A stretch of 64,000 nucleotides of DNA, from contig CAUZRQ010000003.1 of assembly GCA_963582065.1 (NCBI GenBank), positions 62,001-126,000 on the forward strand, read 5' to 3'. Positions 17,853 through 27,250 of the stretch are shown here, piece after piece. The notes below the pieces were generated by a model that saw nothing but the letters and a program-made list of their open reading frames with translations, searched no databases and was not told where the DNA came from. Positions within the stretch are counted from its first letter, which is position 1. Each line of letters opens with the position of its first letter. Source of the DNA: UBA8437 sp963582065. GTDB lineage: Bacteria; Planctomycetota; Planctomycetia; Planctomycetales; Planctomycetaceae. The position numbers and the translations under genes are program-made.

Positions 17853-18971
17853 TCAGAATCCCCCCCCGGTGACTTCCTTGCCTTCGATTGTTGAGATGGC
17901 TTCGTAGAGACCCTGGTCGATCGACTCGTTGATGAAGCGGACCGATCCGTCTCCGAGAAGGAAATGTGTGCCACCGACGTGTGCGGACTGGAATGAGTAC
18001 AACGGTCGTTCATCGGGCGAACGCCCCAGTTGCCTGGGAAGAGGATTCATGGGGAACGGTATGCCGACGGCTCCGGTTGAGTCGGGGCAGTCGGGAAGCC
18101 GTACGTCGGCGGTGACGGCATACGGGCCGGCGACCCAACAGGAGTTAGGGACTCCGATTCCGCCGGTGGGCGCAAAATAGGAGACCGCTGCCATGGCCCA
18201 GGGAAATTCGACGGGTAAGACCGGCGTTTGGCCCGAGGGACCCTCGTACGTCAGCCTGCTGCCGGTCTTTTCACCGATGAAGAGTGTCTGTGAGGTCCCG
18301 TCCCGGACATCTGCGACTCGACATCTGCTGTTGTAGCCAAAGGGGCCGCGACTGCGGGCTGGCCATTGGGCCCAGAAATGCAGCAGGCCGCGGGGGCAGT
18401 TGGCTGCCGCGGTGTTGGGCAACGCACTGATGCGGTCGGATCCGTGGTTGAATGAGTAGTCGGTCGGGGAACCAGCCATCCAGTGCGACGCAGTTCCGGA
18501 ACCGTCGCCTCCGCCGATTGCCGTTCCCGAGCGAGTGACAGAGGGACAAATCAGGAGCGGAATGGGTGTCTGGTTAAGCGGCCACATGCTGTGATCCGAG
18601 GGGTCGACGAGACTCGAGATCCATGTCTTGTCGAAATCGAATGACTCGAAGAGAGGTCGCTGGTCGATATACGGCAACAACAGGTGGTAGCCGGTCCAGT
18701 GACTACGGTATTGAAGTCCACCACCGGATGTGGGGGCTGGTGGGTTTTCGTCTTCCTGGCGGACAAAGCTGGGTGGAAACAGGCCATGGACGGAGTGATA
18801 GTTGTGCAGGGCCAGGCCGAGTTGTTTGAGCTGACTTCTGCACTGCAAGGCCCGGGCGCGGCCGCGGACCTGCTGCACCGCGGGCAGCAACAACGCGAAG
18901 AGGATCGCGATCACCGCGATCACCACCAGCAACTCGATCAGCGTGAATGCCGGTCGACGACGACTGCCCAT
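17853..18971 (-). CDS. DUF1559 protein with type IV pilin-like N terminus
   Basis: The N terminus (RRPAFTLIELLVVIAVIAIL) is a prepilin-like cleavage and methylation signal followed by the hydrophobic helix. A DUF1559 body follows, with the conserved C-terminal H-x-GG-x-H/LLGDGSV motif (HVGGTHFLLGDGSVRFINES). This family is greatly expanded in Planctomycetota and is thought to form pseudopilin-like or surface structures. The ATG at 18971 leaves the usual short basic leader; in-frame codons further upstream would add an atypical extension. It is the first gene of a two-gene unit with the TPR lipoprotein. The upstream 285 bases show no other gene. Confidence 0.88.
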   Translation of the reverse strand: MGSRRRPAFTLIELLVVIAVIAILFALLLPAVQQVRGRARALQCRSQLKQLGLALHNYHSVHGLFPPSFVRQEDENPPAPTSGGGLQYRSHWTGYHLLLPYIDQRPLFESFDFDKTWISSLVDPSDHSMWPLNQTPIPLLICPSVTRSGTAIGGGDGSGTASHWMAGSPTDYSFNHGSDRISALPNTAAANCPRGLLHFWAQWPARSRGPFGYNSRCRVADVRDGTSQTLFIGEKTGSRLTYEGPSGQTPVLPVEFPWAMAAVSYFAPTGGIGVPNSCWVAGPYAVTADVRLPDCPDSTGAVGIPFPMNPLPRQLGRSPDERPLYSFQSAHVGGTHFLLGDGSVRFINESIDQGLYEAISTIEGKEVTGGGF

Positions 18972-19255
18972 GGGGATTGACTCGTTGAAACAGCCGGTGC
19001 GGGACGGCCGGTTCCCGCAGTGGGACGCAAGGTGCGAAACGAGTGTCACTCAGTGAGAAACATGCGGTCAACCCCGTAGCCGGCCTCAGGCATCCCGCAA
19101 GATCCGCTGTCGAATTGTAGGTCAAGTTCCACGATGAGGGAAAAGGAAAATCCACTGCGGAGATGTGAGGATGAAAACCGCCGCGGGAGAATCTGTTGGT
19201 GGCGAAGGCGGACTGGTCCGGCTGCGACGGATGTGCGGACCGAACGATGTGGAGT

Positions 19256-19726
19256 TCAGGTGCTGACCGACTCGAACTGGACCACGTCGTTTCGCTGTTT
19301 GCGTGCAAAGAACGCGTCAACCTGCAGGTGACTGCCGAGTGAATGCACACGTTCTACAGCCGTCGACATGTCTGCTCGCTGTTGTGATTCGAGCTGCAAT
19401 GAGGAGATCTTGAGTCTGTGGCTGTAGAAGGCGCAGTCCTGGTGTGCGATCAGCACAACGCGCTTGAGTGCGTGGGCGTCGATCAGGAATCGAAGTTGCG
19501 CCGAGACGCCTTCTTCCTCTCGATACAGCGAAAAATGCCTCGCCAGACATGCGGCTCCGCCGGGAATCGCCAAACGGTCGTAACGCGGCAGGCTCAGCGC
19601 ATTGCGCATCAAGTCGTCACATTGCTCGCCAAACCGTCCGTCACTGCAATAAACGGCAGCCGCGTGGATCCGGCCGGAATCGAATGCAACCGGACTCTGA
19701 AAAACACCATCCGAATGAGTACTCAT
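19256..19726 (-). CDS. Beta-carbonic-anhydrase-like zinc protein
   Basis: The short 156-residue protein has CSDGRF (Cys27, Asp29, Arg31) and AHQDC (His95, Cys98). These match the Cys-His-Cys zinc site and Asp-Arg dyad of beta-carbonic anhydrases, separated by about the usual spacing and including IPGGAA. It is shorter than typical family members (about 200 residues), so catalysis is likely but unproven. The ATG at 19726 has AGGA 8 bases upstream. It follows the ECF ATPase gene by 37 bases on the same strand and probably belongs to the same operon. Confidence 0.68.
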   Translation of the reverse strand: MSTHSDGVFQSPVAFDSGRIHAAAVYCSDGRFGEQCDDLMRNALSLPRYDRLAIPGGAACLARHFSLYREEEGVSAQLRFLIDAHALKRVVLIAHQDCAFYSHRLKISSLQLESQQRADMSTAVERVHSLGSHLQVDAFFARKQRNDVVQFESVST

Positions 19727-19763
19727 GGGAAAATCCTGAACCTGTCGAAAATCGGTTGGTCGG

Positions 19764-20504
19764 TCAGGCGACAAGCCCGTGCCGTTGCAGGAGTTGTACG
19801 TCATCAAGAACCACTTCAGCGATAGCATCGGCGCACAGTCGCCCGTTGTCGAGCACGATTATGCGGTCGGTCAACTCGCGAACCAGCGCCAGGTCGTGCG
19901 TGGCCAGAATGAGCGTTCCCGGAAAACCCGTGAGGATTTCGGCCAGTTGGCGACGACCGCGTGGGTCGAGATTGGCGAATGGTTCGTCCAGGGCGAGGCA
20001 GCCGGGACGACAGGCCAGAACGCCCGCCAGGCAGGCCCGTTTGCGTTCGCCGAGCGAGAGCCTGGCCGTGTCGCGTTCGGCGAACGCTTCGAGATTGACG
20101 TCTGCCAGGGCCTGATCGACGCGGGCCTGGATTTCGGTGTCATCCAGATTCAGGTGCAGGGGCCCGAAGGCGACGTCACGGCCGACCGTGGCCCCGAAGA
20201 GTTGGTCGGTGGGGTTCTGGAACAGCACCCCGACGCGACGCCGAATTTCCGCGGCGTGTTCTGGGGTCGCCGGAAGTCCGTCGATGGTGACCGCGGTGCG
20301 ATGATCATCGGATGGGAGCGGCAACGGTTCGGGAAGCAGGGCGTTGAGGTGCAACAGCAGTGTCGACTTGCCGGCCCCGCTGGGGCCCAGAAGTGCCACC
20401 CGTTCGGCCGGCGCAATCCGGAAAGTGATGTCGTGGAGCACATCCGGTCCACCAACGTAACCGAACGTCAGATTCTGAACATCGACGGCGACGGCGGACG
20501 TCAT
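19764..20504 (-). CDS. cbiO: ECF-type Ni/Co transporter ATP-binding protein (CbiO/NikO)
   Basis: This 246-residue ABC ATPase has Walker A (LLGPSGAGKSTLLLHL), a signature (ARLSLGERKRACLAG), Walker B (CLALDEPFANLDPRGRR) and the switch His (ILATHD). Together with the adjacent CbiQ and CbiM genes it forms a cobalt- or nickel-type energy-coupling-factor importer. The ATG at 20504 places the start 47 bases after the CbiQ stop; an in-frame start further upstream would overlap CbiQ and is less likely. Confidence 0.88.
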   Translation of the reverse strand: MTSAVAVDVQNLTFGYVGGPDVLHDITFRIAPAERVALLGPSGAGKSTLLLHLNALLPEPLPLPSDDHRTAVTIDGLPATPEHAAEIRRRVGVLFQNPTDQLFGATVGRDVAFGPLHLNLDDTEIQARVDQALADVNLEAFAERDTARLSLGERKRACLAGVLACRPGCLALDEPFANLDPRGRRQLAEILTGFPGTLILATHDLALVRELTDRIIVLDNGRLCADAIAEVVLDDVQLLQRHGLVA

Positions 20505-20551
20505 CGCGGTGGGCCTGTGGGCGAGGTGGTGTGAACAGACGGTGAGGTGGG

Positions 20552-21184
20552 TCAGGGCCACGGCCGGAGATGGCCATCCCAACCGCGTGCGAGCATGGCG
20601 CGGTGGATCCTGTGACCGCGATCAAGCGAACGGATGACCAGCGTGCCGATCAACCCGACGGCTGCCAGCCAGTCGAAAATCCGACTGGGACGGCCGAACC
20701 GCCGCGCTCGACGAGCTGTTCGCAGTCGCTCGATTTCTTCCCACAATACGAAAAGGTAACGGTGCATCATCGCCAGACAGGCGACCACCACAGCGGGGAC
20801 ACGCAATCCGCGCATCGTTAGCAGCAGGTTGTCGAACGGAAGTACGTGGATCAGCCAGAGACCGGATAAGAAGGAAATGACTCCGCGGAGGAGCACCGTT
20901 GCTGAGATCTGCAGCCAGGTTGAGGTGAAGCCCTGAGAGAGCGGAATCGAGAGTGCAATAAGCGACATGATCGGCAGGAACAGGCCAAGACGGCGGCAGA
21001 GCACAGCCAGTCGAACACCGGCACACGCCAGGGCGGCCAGGGTCACCGCCAGTAAGGCACCGGCTGCTGGCCACGCTTCCCAGGAGATCGAGCATGCCAG
21101 CAGAACGATGGTCACGCTGGAAATGAGTTTGACGATCGCACCGGGCTCGAGTCGGGCGGCGCAAAATGGGGCGGAATCAGTCAC
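20552..21184 (-). CDS. cbiQ: ECF-type Ni/Co transporter transmembrane protein (CbiQ/NikQ)
   Basis: The 210-residue protein has about five hydrophobic helices and the EcfT-type coupling region with Ala-Arg-Gly-like motifs (RLRTARRARRFG and MLARGW near the C terminus), which contact the ATPase. The GTG at 21184 overlaps the CbiM stop by 8 bases, showing translational coupling. It is the constant transmembrane subunit that links CbiM to CbiO. Confidence 0.86.
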   Translation of the reverse strand: MTDSAPFCAARLEPGAIVKLISSVTIVLLACSISWEAWPAAGALLAVTLAALACAGVRLAVLCRRLGLFLPIMSLIALSIPLSQGFTSTWLQISATVLLRGVISFLSGLWLIHVLPFDNLLLTMRGLRVPAVVVACLAMMHRYLFVLWEEIERLRTARRARRFGRPSRIFDWLAAVGLIGTLVIRSLDRGHRIHRAMLARGWDGHLRPWP

Positions 21185-22148
21185 GGGCGCCCTCGGTGGC
21201 GGCGGCGGATGGGCGGTGAAGAGGACGGCCAAGGACAATGGCGATGACAAAGACGATGGTCGAGCCGAGAAGTCCGGAGATTACGACGCTCCAGTACTCC
21301 CAGCCGTCCGTGGACAACACCGCGGTGTAGTTGTCGAACAGGGACGGAGAGCCGGACTGGGTCGTCGACAGGTGGCTTTCTGCGAGAACCACTTCCAGGC
21401 CATCGGGCGACGAAGATGCGAGTGGAGCCAGCAGAACCGTGGCAAGCAGTGCTACGCAGAAGCCGGCCGCGATGGAATTCCGCCAGGGTCGGGATGTGGT
21501 TGTCGGCGGGTTGTAGAGGAGTTCCGGGCGACGGATGGCGACGTGACGAATGATCCCCCCCGAGATCAGGCTCTCGCCGATTCCGATCAGCGCGTGGAAG
21601 AGCATCATCAGGGCAAGAAAGTGAAGGAAACGGAACTCGGGATTGGCGGCGTGTGAGACGGCGAATTCGATGGAACACAGCACCGCTGCAGCCATCACGG
21701 TGACCCAACCGGAAATGACCACACCGATCACCCGAGAACGGACGGTGTCGCCGGCCAGCCGTGCAACGGCCGATTGGATCGCATACCCCCCAAGCGATCC
21801 GATGACTGCCATGTGGAATACGTTGGGGCCGAGGGCCAGCAGGCCACCATCGTTGAAGAGGAACTTCTGGACGAACAGCACGAGGGTCAGAGCCAGGCAC
21901 CCGGCCCAGGGGCCCAGCAGGCGGGCGGCCAGCACCCCGCCGACCAGGTGTCCCGACGTGCCGGCAAGCACGGGAAAATTGACCATCTGCCCGGCGAAGA
22001 CCATTGCCGCGACCATCCCGGTCATGGGGACAGTGCGGTCGGCCAGCGAGTCCTTCAGGCGGTGAACGCTGTAGGCCACAGCGACCAACGAGATGCCGCC
22101 CGTCACAAGGCAAACCGGAGTGTCGAGCAGTCCGTCGGGAATATGCAT
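21177..22148 (-). CDS. cbiM: ECF-type Ni/Co substrate-binding membrane protein (CbiM/NikM) with PDGLE tail
   Basis: The protein (323 residues) starts with the diagnostic MHIPDGLLD; the N-terminal amine, His2 and nearby residues coordinate the metal in this family. The conserved GHLVGG and NDGGLLALGPNVFHM segments follow. After six to seven helices the C-terminal part carries a PDGLE-type domain (SSPDGLEVV, then a final helix), the fused equivalent of the separate CbiN/NikL subunit. It could import Ni2+ or Co2+; sequence alone does not decide. No cobalamin riboswitch fold is visible in the 150-base divergent gap upstream. Confidence 0.88.
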   Translation of the reverse strand: MHIPDGLLDTPVCLVTGGISLVAVAYSVHRLKDSLADRTVPMTGMVAAMVFAGQMVNFPVLAGTSGHLVGGVLAARLLGPWAGCLALTLVLFVQKFLFNDGGLLALGPNVFHMAVIGSLGGYAIQSAVARLAGDTVRSRVIGVVISGWVTVMAAAVLCSIEFAVSHAANPEFRFLHFLALMMLFHALIGIGESLISGGIIRHVAIRRPELLYNPPTTTSRPWRNSIAAGFCVALLATVLLAPLASSSPDGLEVVLAESHLSTTQSGSPSLFDNYTAVLSTDGWEYWSVVISGLLGSTIVFVIAIVLGRPLHRPSAAATEGARD

Positions 22149-22299
22149 CAGGACGGAGCCGCTTGGTGAGGCGGAAGACGAAAAATTGGGAGCAGTTGAG
22201 GTGGCCGAGTCGCCGTGAAGGCCGTCGGCCGATAGAATCCCCAATCTAGTTAGCGAAGAACCCCTTTGCAATCTGCGACACTCGTCGTGGAGAGTCACG

Positions 22300-23511
22300 A
22301 TGAGCCGTCTGTTTTCCGACTGGGACCGCTGGGTTGGGCTCCGTTTGCAATCCGAAATCCTGGACATGCTGGAGGGCAGCGGGGACCAGGAGCTGGGACT
22401 GCAGCAGCGTCTACGAAAGCGTTTTGACGCCGACCTGGTGCGGACGGCGTTTCAACTCCGTGATGCCCGTTCAAGAGCCAGGAGCCGTTTCGGACAATCC
22501 GGTGACCTGTGGTTCGATCGGGTGGGGCTGGAACAGGCCAGCAGCGAGGCGGTTGCTCGTCACAAGGCATCTCGTTTCGAGGGGCTGACCTGGGACTTGT
22601 GCTGTGGCGTCGGGGGGGATGCGATGGCTTTGGGACGGGGCGGACAGGTGATTGCCGTCGACCGTGACCCCGCCAGAGCGTTGTGCTGTCGTTGGAACGT
22701 CGAGGCCACCGGTGTCGGAGACCGGGTGGCGGTGGTGGCAGCCGACATTCATCGGCTCGGACGATTACGAGGACTGGTGCACATCGATCCCGACCAGCGA
22801 CGCGACGGGGCGAAGCGATCTCACCGGATCGAAGATTCCGAGCCGGGGCGAGAATATCTCGAAAACCTGGTGGCAAGTTCCGAGGGGGGGGCGATCAAGC
22901 TCAGCCCGGCGTCGAATTTCCTCGGGAAGTTCCCGGGATGCGAAGTCGAACTGGTCAGCCTCGGCAGGGAATGCAAGCAGGCGGTTGTGTGGTTCGGGGG
23001 CTTGGCCGGAACCCTTCCACCGGGTCAACCGCATCTCTTCCGCGCCACGGCGTTGCCGTCAAACGAAACTCTGGAAGGCCACCCGCTGGCGTCTCCATTC
23101 CGGATGGAGGATCCCGGGGAATACCTGTTTGATCCCGATCCGGCTGTGGTGCGATCGGGTTTGGTTGATCGCCTGGCCGAACGGTGCGACGCCTGGCGGC
23201 TGGACGATCGCGAGGAATACCTCTCCGGAAACTCGTTGCCCGAGACGGCTCTTGCCCAGGCATTCCGCATTGATGTAGTCACGGCGAACAAACCGCGTCC
23301 GATCCGTGAAGCCGCTCGGGCGTTGGGATTTGGTCCGGTGGAGATCAAGTGCCGACATGTTCCCGTCGACGCCGCGGCGATGCGGCGGAAACTGAAGCTC
23401 GATGGAGATCGTCCGGGGGTTGTGATCGTGGCGCGGATCAACGGCCGAACACGTGCGGTGATCGCTCACCGAGTAGAATCCCATTCGTCGTCGCCGACGC
23501 GTGACGGTTAG
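22300..23511 (+). CDS. Class I SAM-dependent methyltransferase with THUMP-like domain
   Basis: The 403-residue protein has an N-terminal helical region and then a Rossmann methyltransferase core with motif I (WDLCCGVGGDAMALG), an acidic end of strand 2 (VIAVDRDP) and VHIDPDQR in the motif IV position. The C-terminal about 80 residues resemble a THUMP-like RNA-binding domain (LGFGPVEIKCRHVPVDAAAM). The likely substrate is RNA, but none has been established for this family to my knowledge. It is transcribed divergently from the ECF operon. Confidence 0.8.
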   Translation: MSRLFSDWDRWVGLRLQSEILDMLEGSGDQELGLQQRLRKRFDADLVRTAFQLRDARSRARSRFGQSGDLWFDRVGLEQASSEAVARHKASRFEGLTWDLCCGVGGDAMALGRGGQVIAVDRDPARALCCRWNVEATGVGDRVAVVAADIHRLGRLRGLVHIDPDQRRDGAKRSHRIEDSEPGREYLENLVASSEGGAIKLSPASNFLGKFPGCEVELVSLGRECKQAVVWFGGLAGTLPPGQPHLFRATALPSNETLEGHPLASPFRMEDPGEYLFDPDPAVVRSGLVDRLAERCDAWRLDDREEYLSGNSLPETALAQAFRIDVVTANKPRPIREAARALGFGPVEIKCRHVPVDAAAMRRKLKLDGDRPGVVIVARINGRTRAVIAHRVESHSSSPTRDG

Positions 23512-23523
23512 ACCGCCGGCGGT
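23512..23523. terminator. Perfect 12-bp palindrome between convergent genes
   Basis: ACCGCCGGCGGT directly follows the TAG of the methyltransferase gene, in the 48-base gap before the end of the convergent gene. It has no loop and no T-run, so a role in termination is only a guess. Confidence 0.2.
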
Positions 23524-23559
23524 GGCGGGCACGCTGCCGGAACGATGCCGGTTGGCCGT

Positions 23560-24075
23560 TTACTCGGTTTCCCGTGGCTCGGCAAACGCAAATTGAAGCC
23601 CGGGGACCGGAATGAGCTGAGTGGGCGTGCTGCCGCGCTGGTTGCGGTACGGGATAGCGTAGGGTTGGATGCGACCGGTCGAGAGTTCAGCGACGTAGAT
23701 ATAACTGGGGGCATACTGTGCGCCACCTCGACCGGATGGTTGGGCCAGGCCGCTGATCATTGCGTAGCGGGCCGGCTTGTTGGGGTCGACACCGAAGTCC
23801 TGGGCAATCGATCGCGAGTAGATCCACATGTACTGGTTGGCGTTGCGACTGAGTGCAAAGCCACGGATCTGCCCGGTGAGGAAGTCGAGTACGAAGACCG
23901 CTTCGGAAGTGGGGCCGGTCATGGCCGAGGTCACGGCAAATTTGTCGTTTCGATCACTGGTGAAAGCGGCCGCGGACTGATGGGGCCAGGCCCAGCTCAA
24001 ACCACCGCCGATGATGACTCCCAGAACGAGCCAGCCCAAACGGGATCCGAGAGGTTTCAGCAGGCGATTTGCCAT
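23560..24075 (-). CDS. Hypothetical single-helix exported protein
   Basis: The 171-residue protein begins with a basic stretch and one hydrophobic helix (LGWLVLGVIIGGGLSWAW, about residues 14-31). A beta-rich soluble domain follows, with FVLDFLTGQIRGFALS and YVAELSTGRIQPYAIP, two related strands suggesting an internal duplication. The ATG at 24075 has AGGAG about 9 bases upstream. I do not recognise a named family. The topology suggests it is anchored in the inner membrane and faces the periplasm. Confidence 0.7.
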   Translation of the reverse strand: MANRLLKPLGSRLGWLVLGVIIGGGLSWAWPHQSAAAFTSDRNDKFAVTSAMTGPTSEAVFVLDFLTGQIRGFALSRNANQYMWIYSRSIAQDFGVDPNKPARYAMISGLAQPSGRGGAQYAPSYIYVAELSTGRIQPYAIPYRNQRGSTPTQLIPVPGLQFAFAEPRETE

Positions 24076-24301
24076 CGTCTTCACTCCTGATCTCGACAGA
24101 CGGTCATCAGCCGGCTGTAACAACGCCGCATCCGTCACAGCCGCAGTCATGCAGCGCGAGTCTAACCGGTATGGTGATTGGCGGCCAGATCAGGTTGGTC
24201 GGGGCATTCGTTGTAATCGGTCGACCCGAGTTGTAGTCTCTTGGGCGATCGACACAACCACGAGCCGCCGCGGCGGGCTCAGCAAATAGGGGTGGACCAC
24301 G

Positions 24302-25501
24302 ATGGAGACGACAAATGGGGTCCTGGGCCGCAAATTGAGGATGGGCCTGGTGGGTGGAGGCCACGGGGCGTTCATTGGTCGCGTGCACGCGACCGCCGCG
24401 GTTCTCGATAATCGTGCCACGCTGGTTGCCGGGGCGCTGTCATCAGATCCGGAACGCGCCAAGGCGTCAGCCCCCTCCTACGACATCGCGCCCGACCGGG
24501 CGTACGGGTCCTACCAGGAACTGGTTGACGGCGAGGTGGCTCGAGGCGACGACGAACGAGTGGATTTCATCAGTATCGCGACGCCGAACCACACGCACTT
24601 CGAAATTGCTCACCTGGCTCTCCAGGCCGGGTTCAACGTCATTTGTGACAAGCCCATGACGTTCGATATGGACCAGGCCGATGCACTGCGCAAGGCGGTC
24701 GAGGAGTCAGGGGCGGTGTTCGCCGTGACGCACAATTACACCGGTTATCCGATGGTGCGGCAGGCTCGGGAGATGATTGCCGCGAATGAACTCGGCGAAA
24801 TCCAGGCCATTCGAGCTCAGTACCTGCAGGGTTGGTTGCGGACACGAATAGAACTTGAAGGGCAGAAACAGTCGGAATGGCGAACCGACCCCGCACGGTC
24901 GGGTGCTGCAGGGTCTTTCGGGGATATCGGAACGCACACATTCAACCTGGCCCGTTACATGACCGGATTGATGCCCGAGTCAGTCATCGCGGATCTCCGG
25001 ATTTTCGCCGAGGGCCGCGAGTTGGACGATTACGGGCACGCGGTGATCCGCTTCGACAACGGGGCGATCGGTACGGTCACCGTCAGCCAGATCTCGCATG
25101 GTCGCGAGAACGACCTGCGGATTGAGATCGACGGAACCGAGGGGTCACTGTCATGGTCACAGGAGGAGCCGAACAAGATGATGGTCCGCCACAACGGGCG
25201 GCCTCACCAGCTCTACACTCGTGATCCGAATGCCGCTCACATGAACCAGGCGGGTGCGGCTGCGTGCCGGCTGCCATCGGGACACCCGGAAGCATTCCTG
25301 GAAGCGTTTGCCAACGTGTATCGGTCGGCGTACGACGCCATCGTGGAACGAGTGACCGGGGGCACCTTTGAGTCGAGAGATACGGTCTACCCGAATGTCT
25401 ACGATGGAGCCGAAGGGATGTTCTTTATCCAGCAGTGTGTGGCAAGCAGTGCCCAGGGCGGAGAATCACTACCGCTATCCTACAATGGGGCTCGCCGATA
25501 A
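24302..25501 (+). CDS. Gfo/Idh/MocA-family NAD(P)-dependent oxidoreductase
   Basis: The 399-residue protein has the N-terminal Rossmann motif (GLVGGGHGAFIGRVH), a CDKPM segment in the place of the family EKP motif (about residue 118) and a C-terminal alpha/beta catalytic domain with GSFGDIGTHTFNLARYMTG. Family members oxidise or epimerise sugars and related polyols. Gene copies are abundant in Planctomycetota. It is followed 18 bases later by a carboxylate/amino-acid symporter gene, but a functional link is unclear. Confidence 0.88.
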   Translation: METTNGVLGRKLRMGLVGGGHGAFIGRVHATAAVLDNRATLVAGALSSDPERAKASAPSYDIAPDRAYGSYQELVDGEVARGDDERVDFISIATPNHTHFEIAHLALQAGFNVICDKPMTFDMDQADALRKAVEESGAVFAVTHNYTGYPMVRQAREMIAANELGEIQAIRAQYLQGWLRTRIELEGQKQSEWRTDPARSGAAGSFGDIGTHTFNLARYMTGLMPESVIADLRIFAEGRELDDYGHAVIRFDNGAIGTVTVSQISHGRENDLRIEIDGTEGSLSWSQEEPNKMMVRHNGRPHQLYTRDPNAAHMNQAGAAACRLPSGHPEAFLEAFANVYRSAYDAIVERVTGGTFESRDTVYPNVYDGAEGMFFIQQCVASSAQGGESLPLSYNGARR

Positions 25502-25519
25502 CGGGTCCGGGAGATCGGT

Positions 25520-27079
25520 ATGATGCGATGGCCGTTGCACTATCAGATTCTGGTGGCGACTGTCGCCGGCGCGGTGATCGGCTTGGCCGCCAATCCCGGT
25601 GCCGCGTTGCTTCAGGATGGCCGCTACCGGCGGGGCACTGAAGGCGGCCTCGAGGAATTCGACGACGGGGTGCCCGGTACTCGGCTGCTGACGGTCTCGG
25701 AGAAGTCCGACACGCGGCTTGAGACAGCCCGCGAGGGTGTCGTCAGCGAACGGAGTGTGCGATTCCGCTTCGAATCCGACGGGGTGGAAGCGGTCTATTC
25801 GCGAACCTATGCGGTCGGCGAAAGACGGTTGGCGATGATGTCGCGGATGACCCTCGGAGAGGGTTCGGAAGTGAAGGAGAAGCACCCGTGGCTCGCCCGG
25901 GCGTTCGAGAGATACGAGCGGAGTGCCGGTCGGTGGGTGGACGAAATCTCCCGGTGGATCGGCTCGTTGTTCCTGAGGTTGCTGAAGATGGTCACCGTTC
26001 CGTTGATCGCCACGTCGCTTATTTCGGCGGTAGCGGGGCTCGGCGGCCGTGGCCGTTTGAAAGGGCTGTTCGGAACGACACTGGTGTATTACCTCTCAAC
26101 CAGCCTGTTGGCTATCACGACCGGGCTGATTCTGGTCAACCTGATCGCGCCGGGTGTGGGTGCCGAATTGCCGGGGTCAGGTGGAGCGGTTGGCGGCGAG
26201 GGTGAGTCGTTGGGCGGAATCTTCGACGGGCTTGTCTCAAAGTTGATTCCCACCAATCCGTTGGGGGCGGTGGCCAATGGCGAATTCCTGTCGATCATCT
26301 CCTTCAGCATCCTCTTCGGTGTGTTTCTGGGCCGAGTGCAGGGGAGTGTCGGACGCACCGTCGTGGCGTTCTTCAATGAAGCGTTCGAGGTGATGATGGC
26401 GATGACCCAGTGGGTCATCCGGTTGGCGCCCATCGGCGTCGCCGCCTTCATGTTGTCCGCGACGGTTTCGCAGGGAATCGACGTGTTTTCGACCTTGGGT
26501 TGGTACATGTTGACAGTGTTCCTGGCCCTGGTGGTTCACGCGGTCATCATCCTGCCTGCGATCCTGAAGTTCGTGGCCAAACGCGACCCGTGGGACTACG
26601 CGCAGGCACTCGCACCAGCCCTGTTGACCGCCTTCTCGACCGCGTCGTCAAACGGCACGCTGCCGTTGACCATGTCATCGGTAGAAGAGCGTGCCGGTTT
26701 GCCGCGTCGTGTGGGAGCCTTCGTTTTGCCACTGGGGGCCACGATCAACATGGATGGAACCGCGCTCTACGAAGTGGTCGCCGTGCTGTTCATCGCCCAG
26801 GCCACCACGGATGTTCAGTTGGGATTCGATGACCAGGTGTTGGTGGCCGTGACAGCGCTGTTGGCCAGTGTAGGAGCAGCTGGAATTCCTCACGCCGGCT
26901 TGGTGATGATGGCGATCGTGCTGCAGGCCGTCGGATTGCCACTGGAATCCCAGGGTCTGATCCTGGCCGTCGATCGCGTGTTGGACATGTGTCGTACCTC
27001 GGTCAACGTCTGGAGCGACGCGTGCGGTTGTGCGGTTGTCGCACGTTTTGAGGACGCGGAACCGTCCGAATCGGTTTGA
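25520..27079 (+). CDS. Dicarboxylate/amino acid:cation symporter (DAACS) with TM1-TM2 insertion
   Basis: The C-terminal 380 residues show the glutamate-transporter fold hallmarks: a serine-rich hairpin segment (TASSNGTLPLTMSS), NMDGTALYEVVAVLFIAQ, and GIPHAGLVMMAIVLQAVGLP. Normally TM2 follows TM1 closely. Here about 110 residues (about 28-140) of charged, beta-rich sequence lie between them, making the protein 519 residues instead of about 420. The transporter presumably couples Na+ or H+ to uptake of a dicarboxylate or acidic amino acid. GGGAG precedes the ATG. Confidence 0.86.
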   Translation: MMRWPLHYQILVATVAGAVIGLAANPGAALLQDGRYRRGTEGGLEEFDDGVPGTRLLTVSEKSDTRLETAREGVVSERSVRFRFESDGVEAVYSRTYAVGERRLAMMSRMTLGEGSEVKEKHPWLARAFERYERSAGRWVDEISRWIGSLFLRLLKMVTVPLIATSLISAVAGLGGRGRLKGLFGTTLVYYLSTSLLAITTGLILVNLIAPGVGAELPGSGGAVGGEGESLGGIFDGLVSKLIPTNPLGAVANGEFLSIISFSILFGVFLGRVQGSVGRTVVAFFNEAFEVMMAMTQWVIRLAPIGVAAFMLSATVSQGIDVFSTLGWYMLTVFLALVVHAVIILPAILKFVAKRDPWDYAQALAPALLTAFSTASSNGTLPLTMSSVEERAGLPRRVGAFVLPLGATINMDGTALYEVVAVLFIAQATTDVQLGFDDQVLVAVTALLASVGAAGIPHAGLVMMAIVLQAVGLPLESQGLILAVDRVLDMCRTSVNVWSDACGCAVVARFEDAEPSESV

Positions 27080-27250
27080 CGACTTCAACCGTCGTGGCCG
27101 CCAAAGCCCGAACAATCGGTTTCGTGCAGGTAGTGCTGCCCTGACGTATCGGGATCGACCGATGAACTCAAAGCAATACCGGTGCAGGAACCGGTTGTGG
27201 GGCCATCGTTTGCGAAGCAAGGGGTCGATGGCTCCGCGGGGAGGATTCCG

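Noticed and set aside
22149..22299. Cobalamin or nickel riboswitch upstream of cbiM
   Set aside because: The 150-base gap shows neither a cobalamin-box sequence nor room for the full riboswitch fold.
23512..23523. Palindrome as a strong intrinsic terminator
   Set aside because: It lacks a loop and any T-rich stretch, so it is only listed with low confidence.
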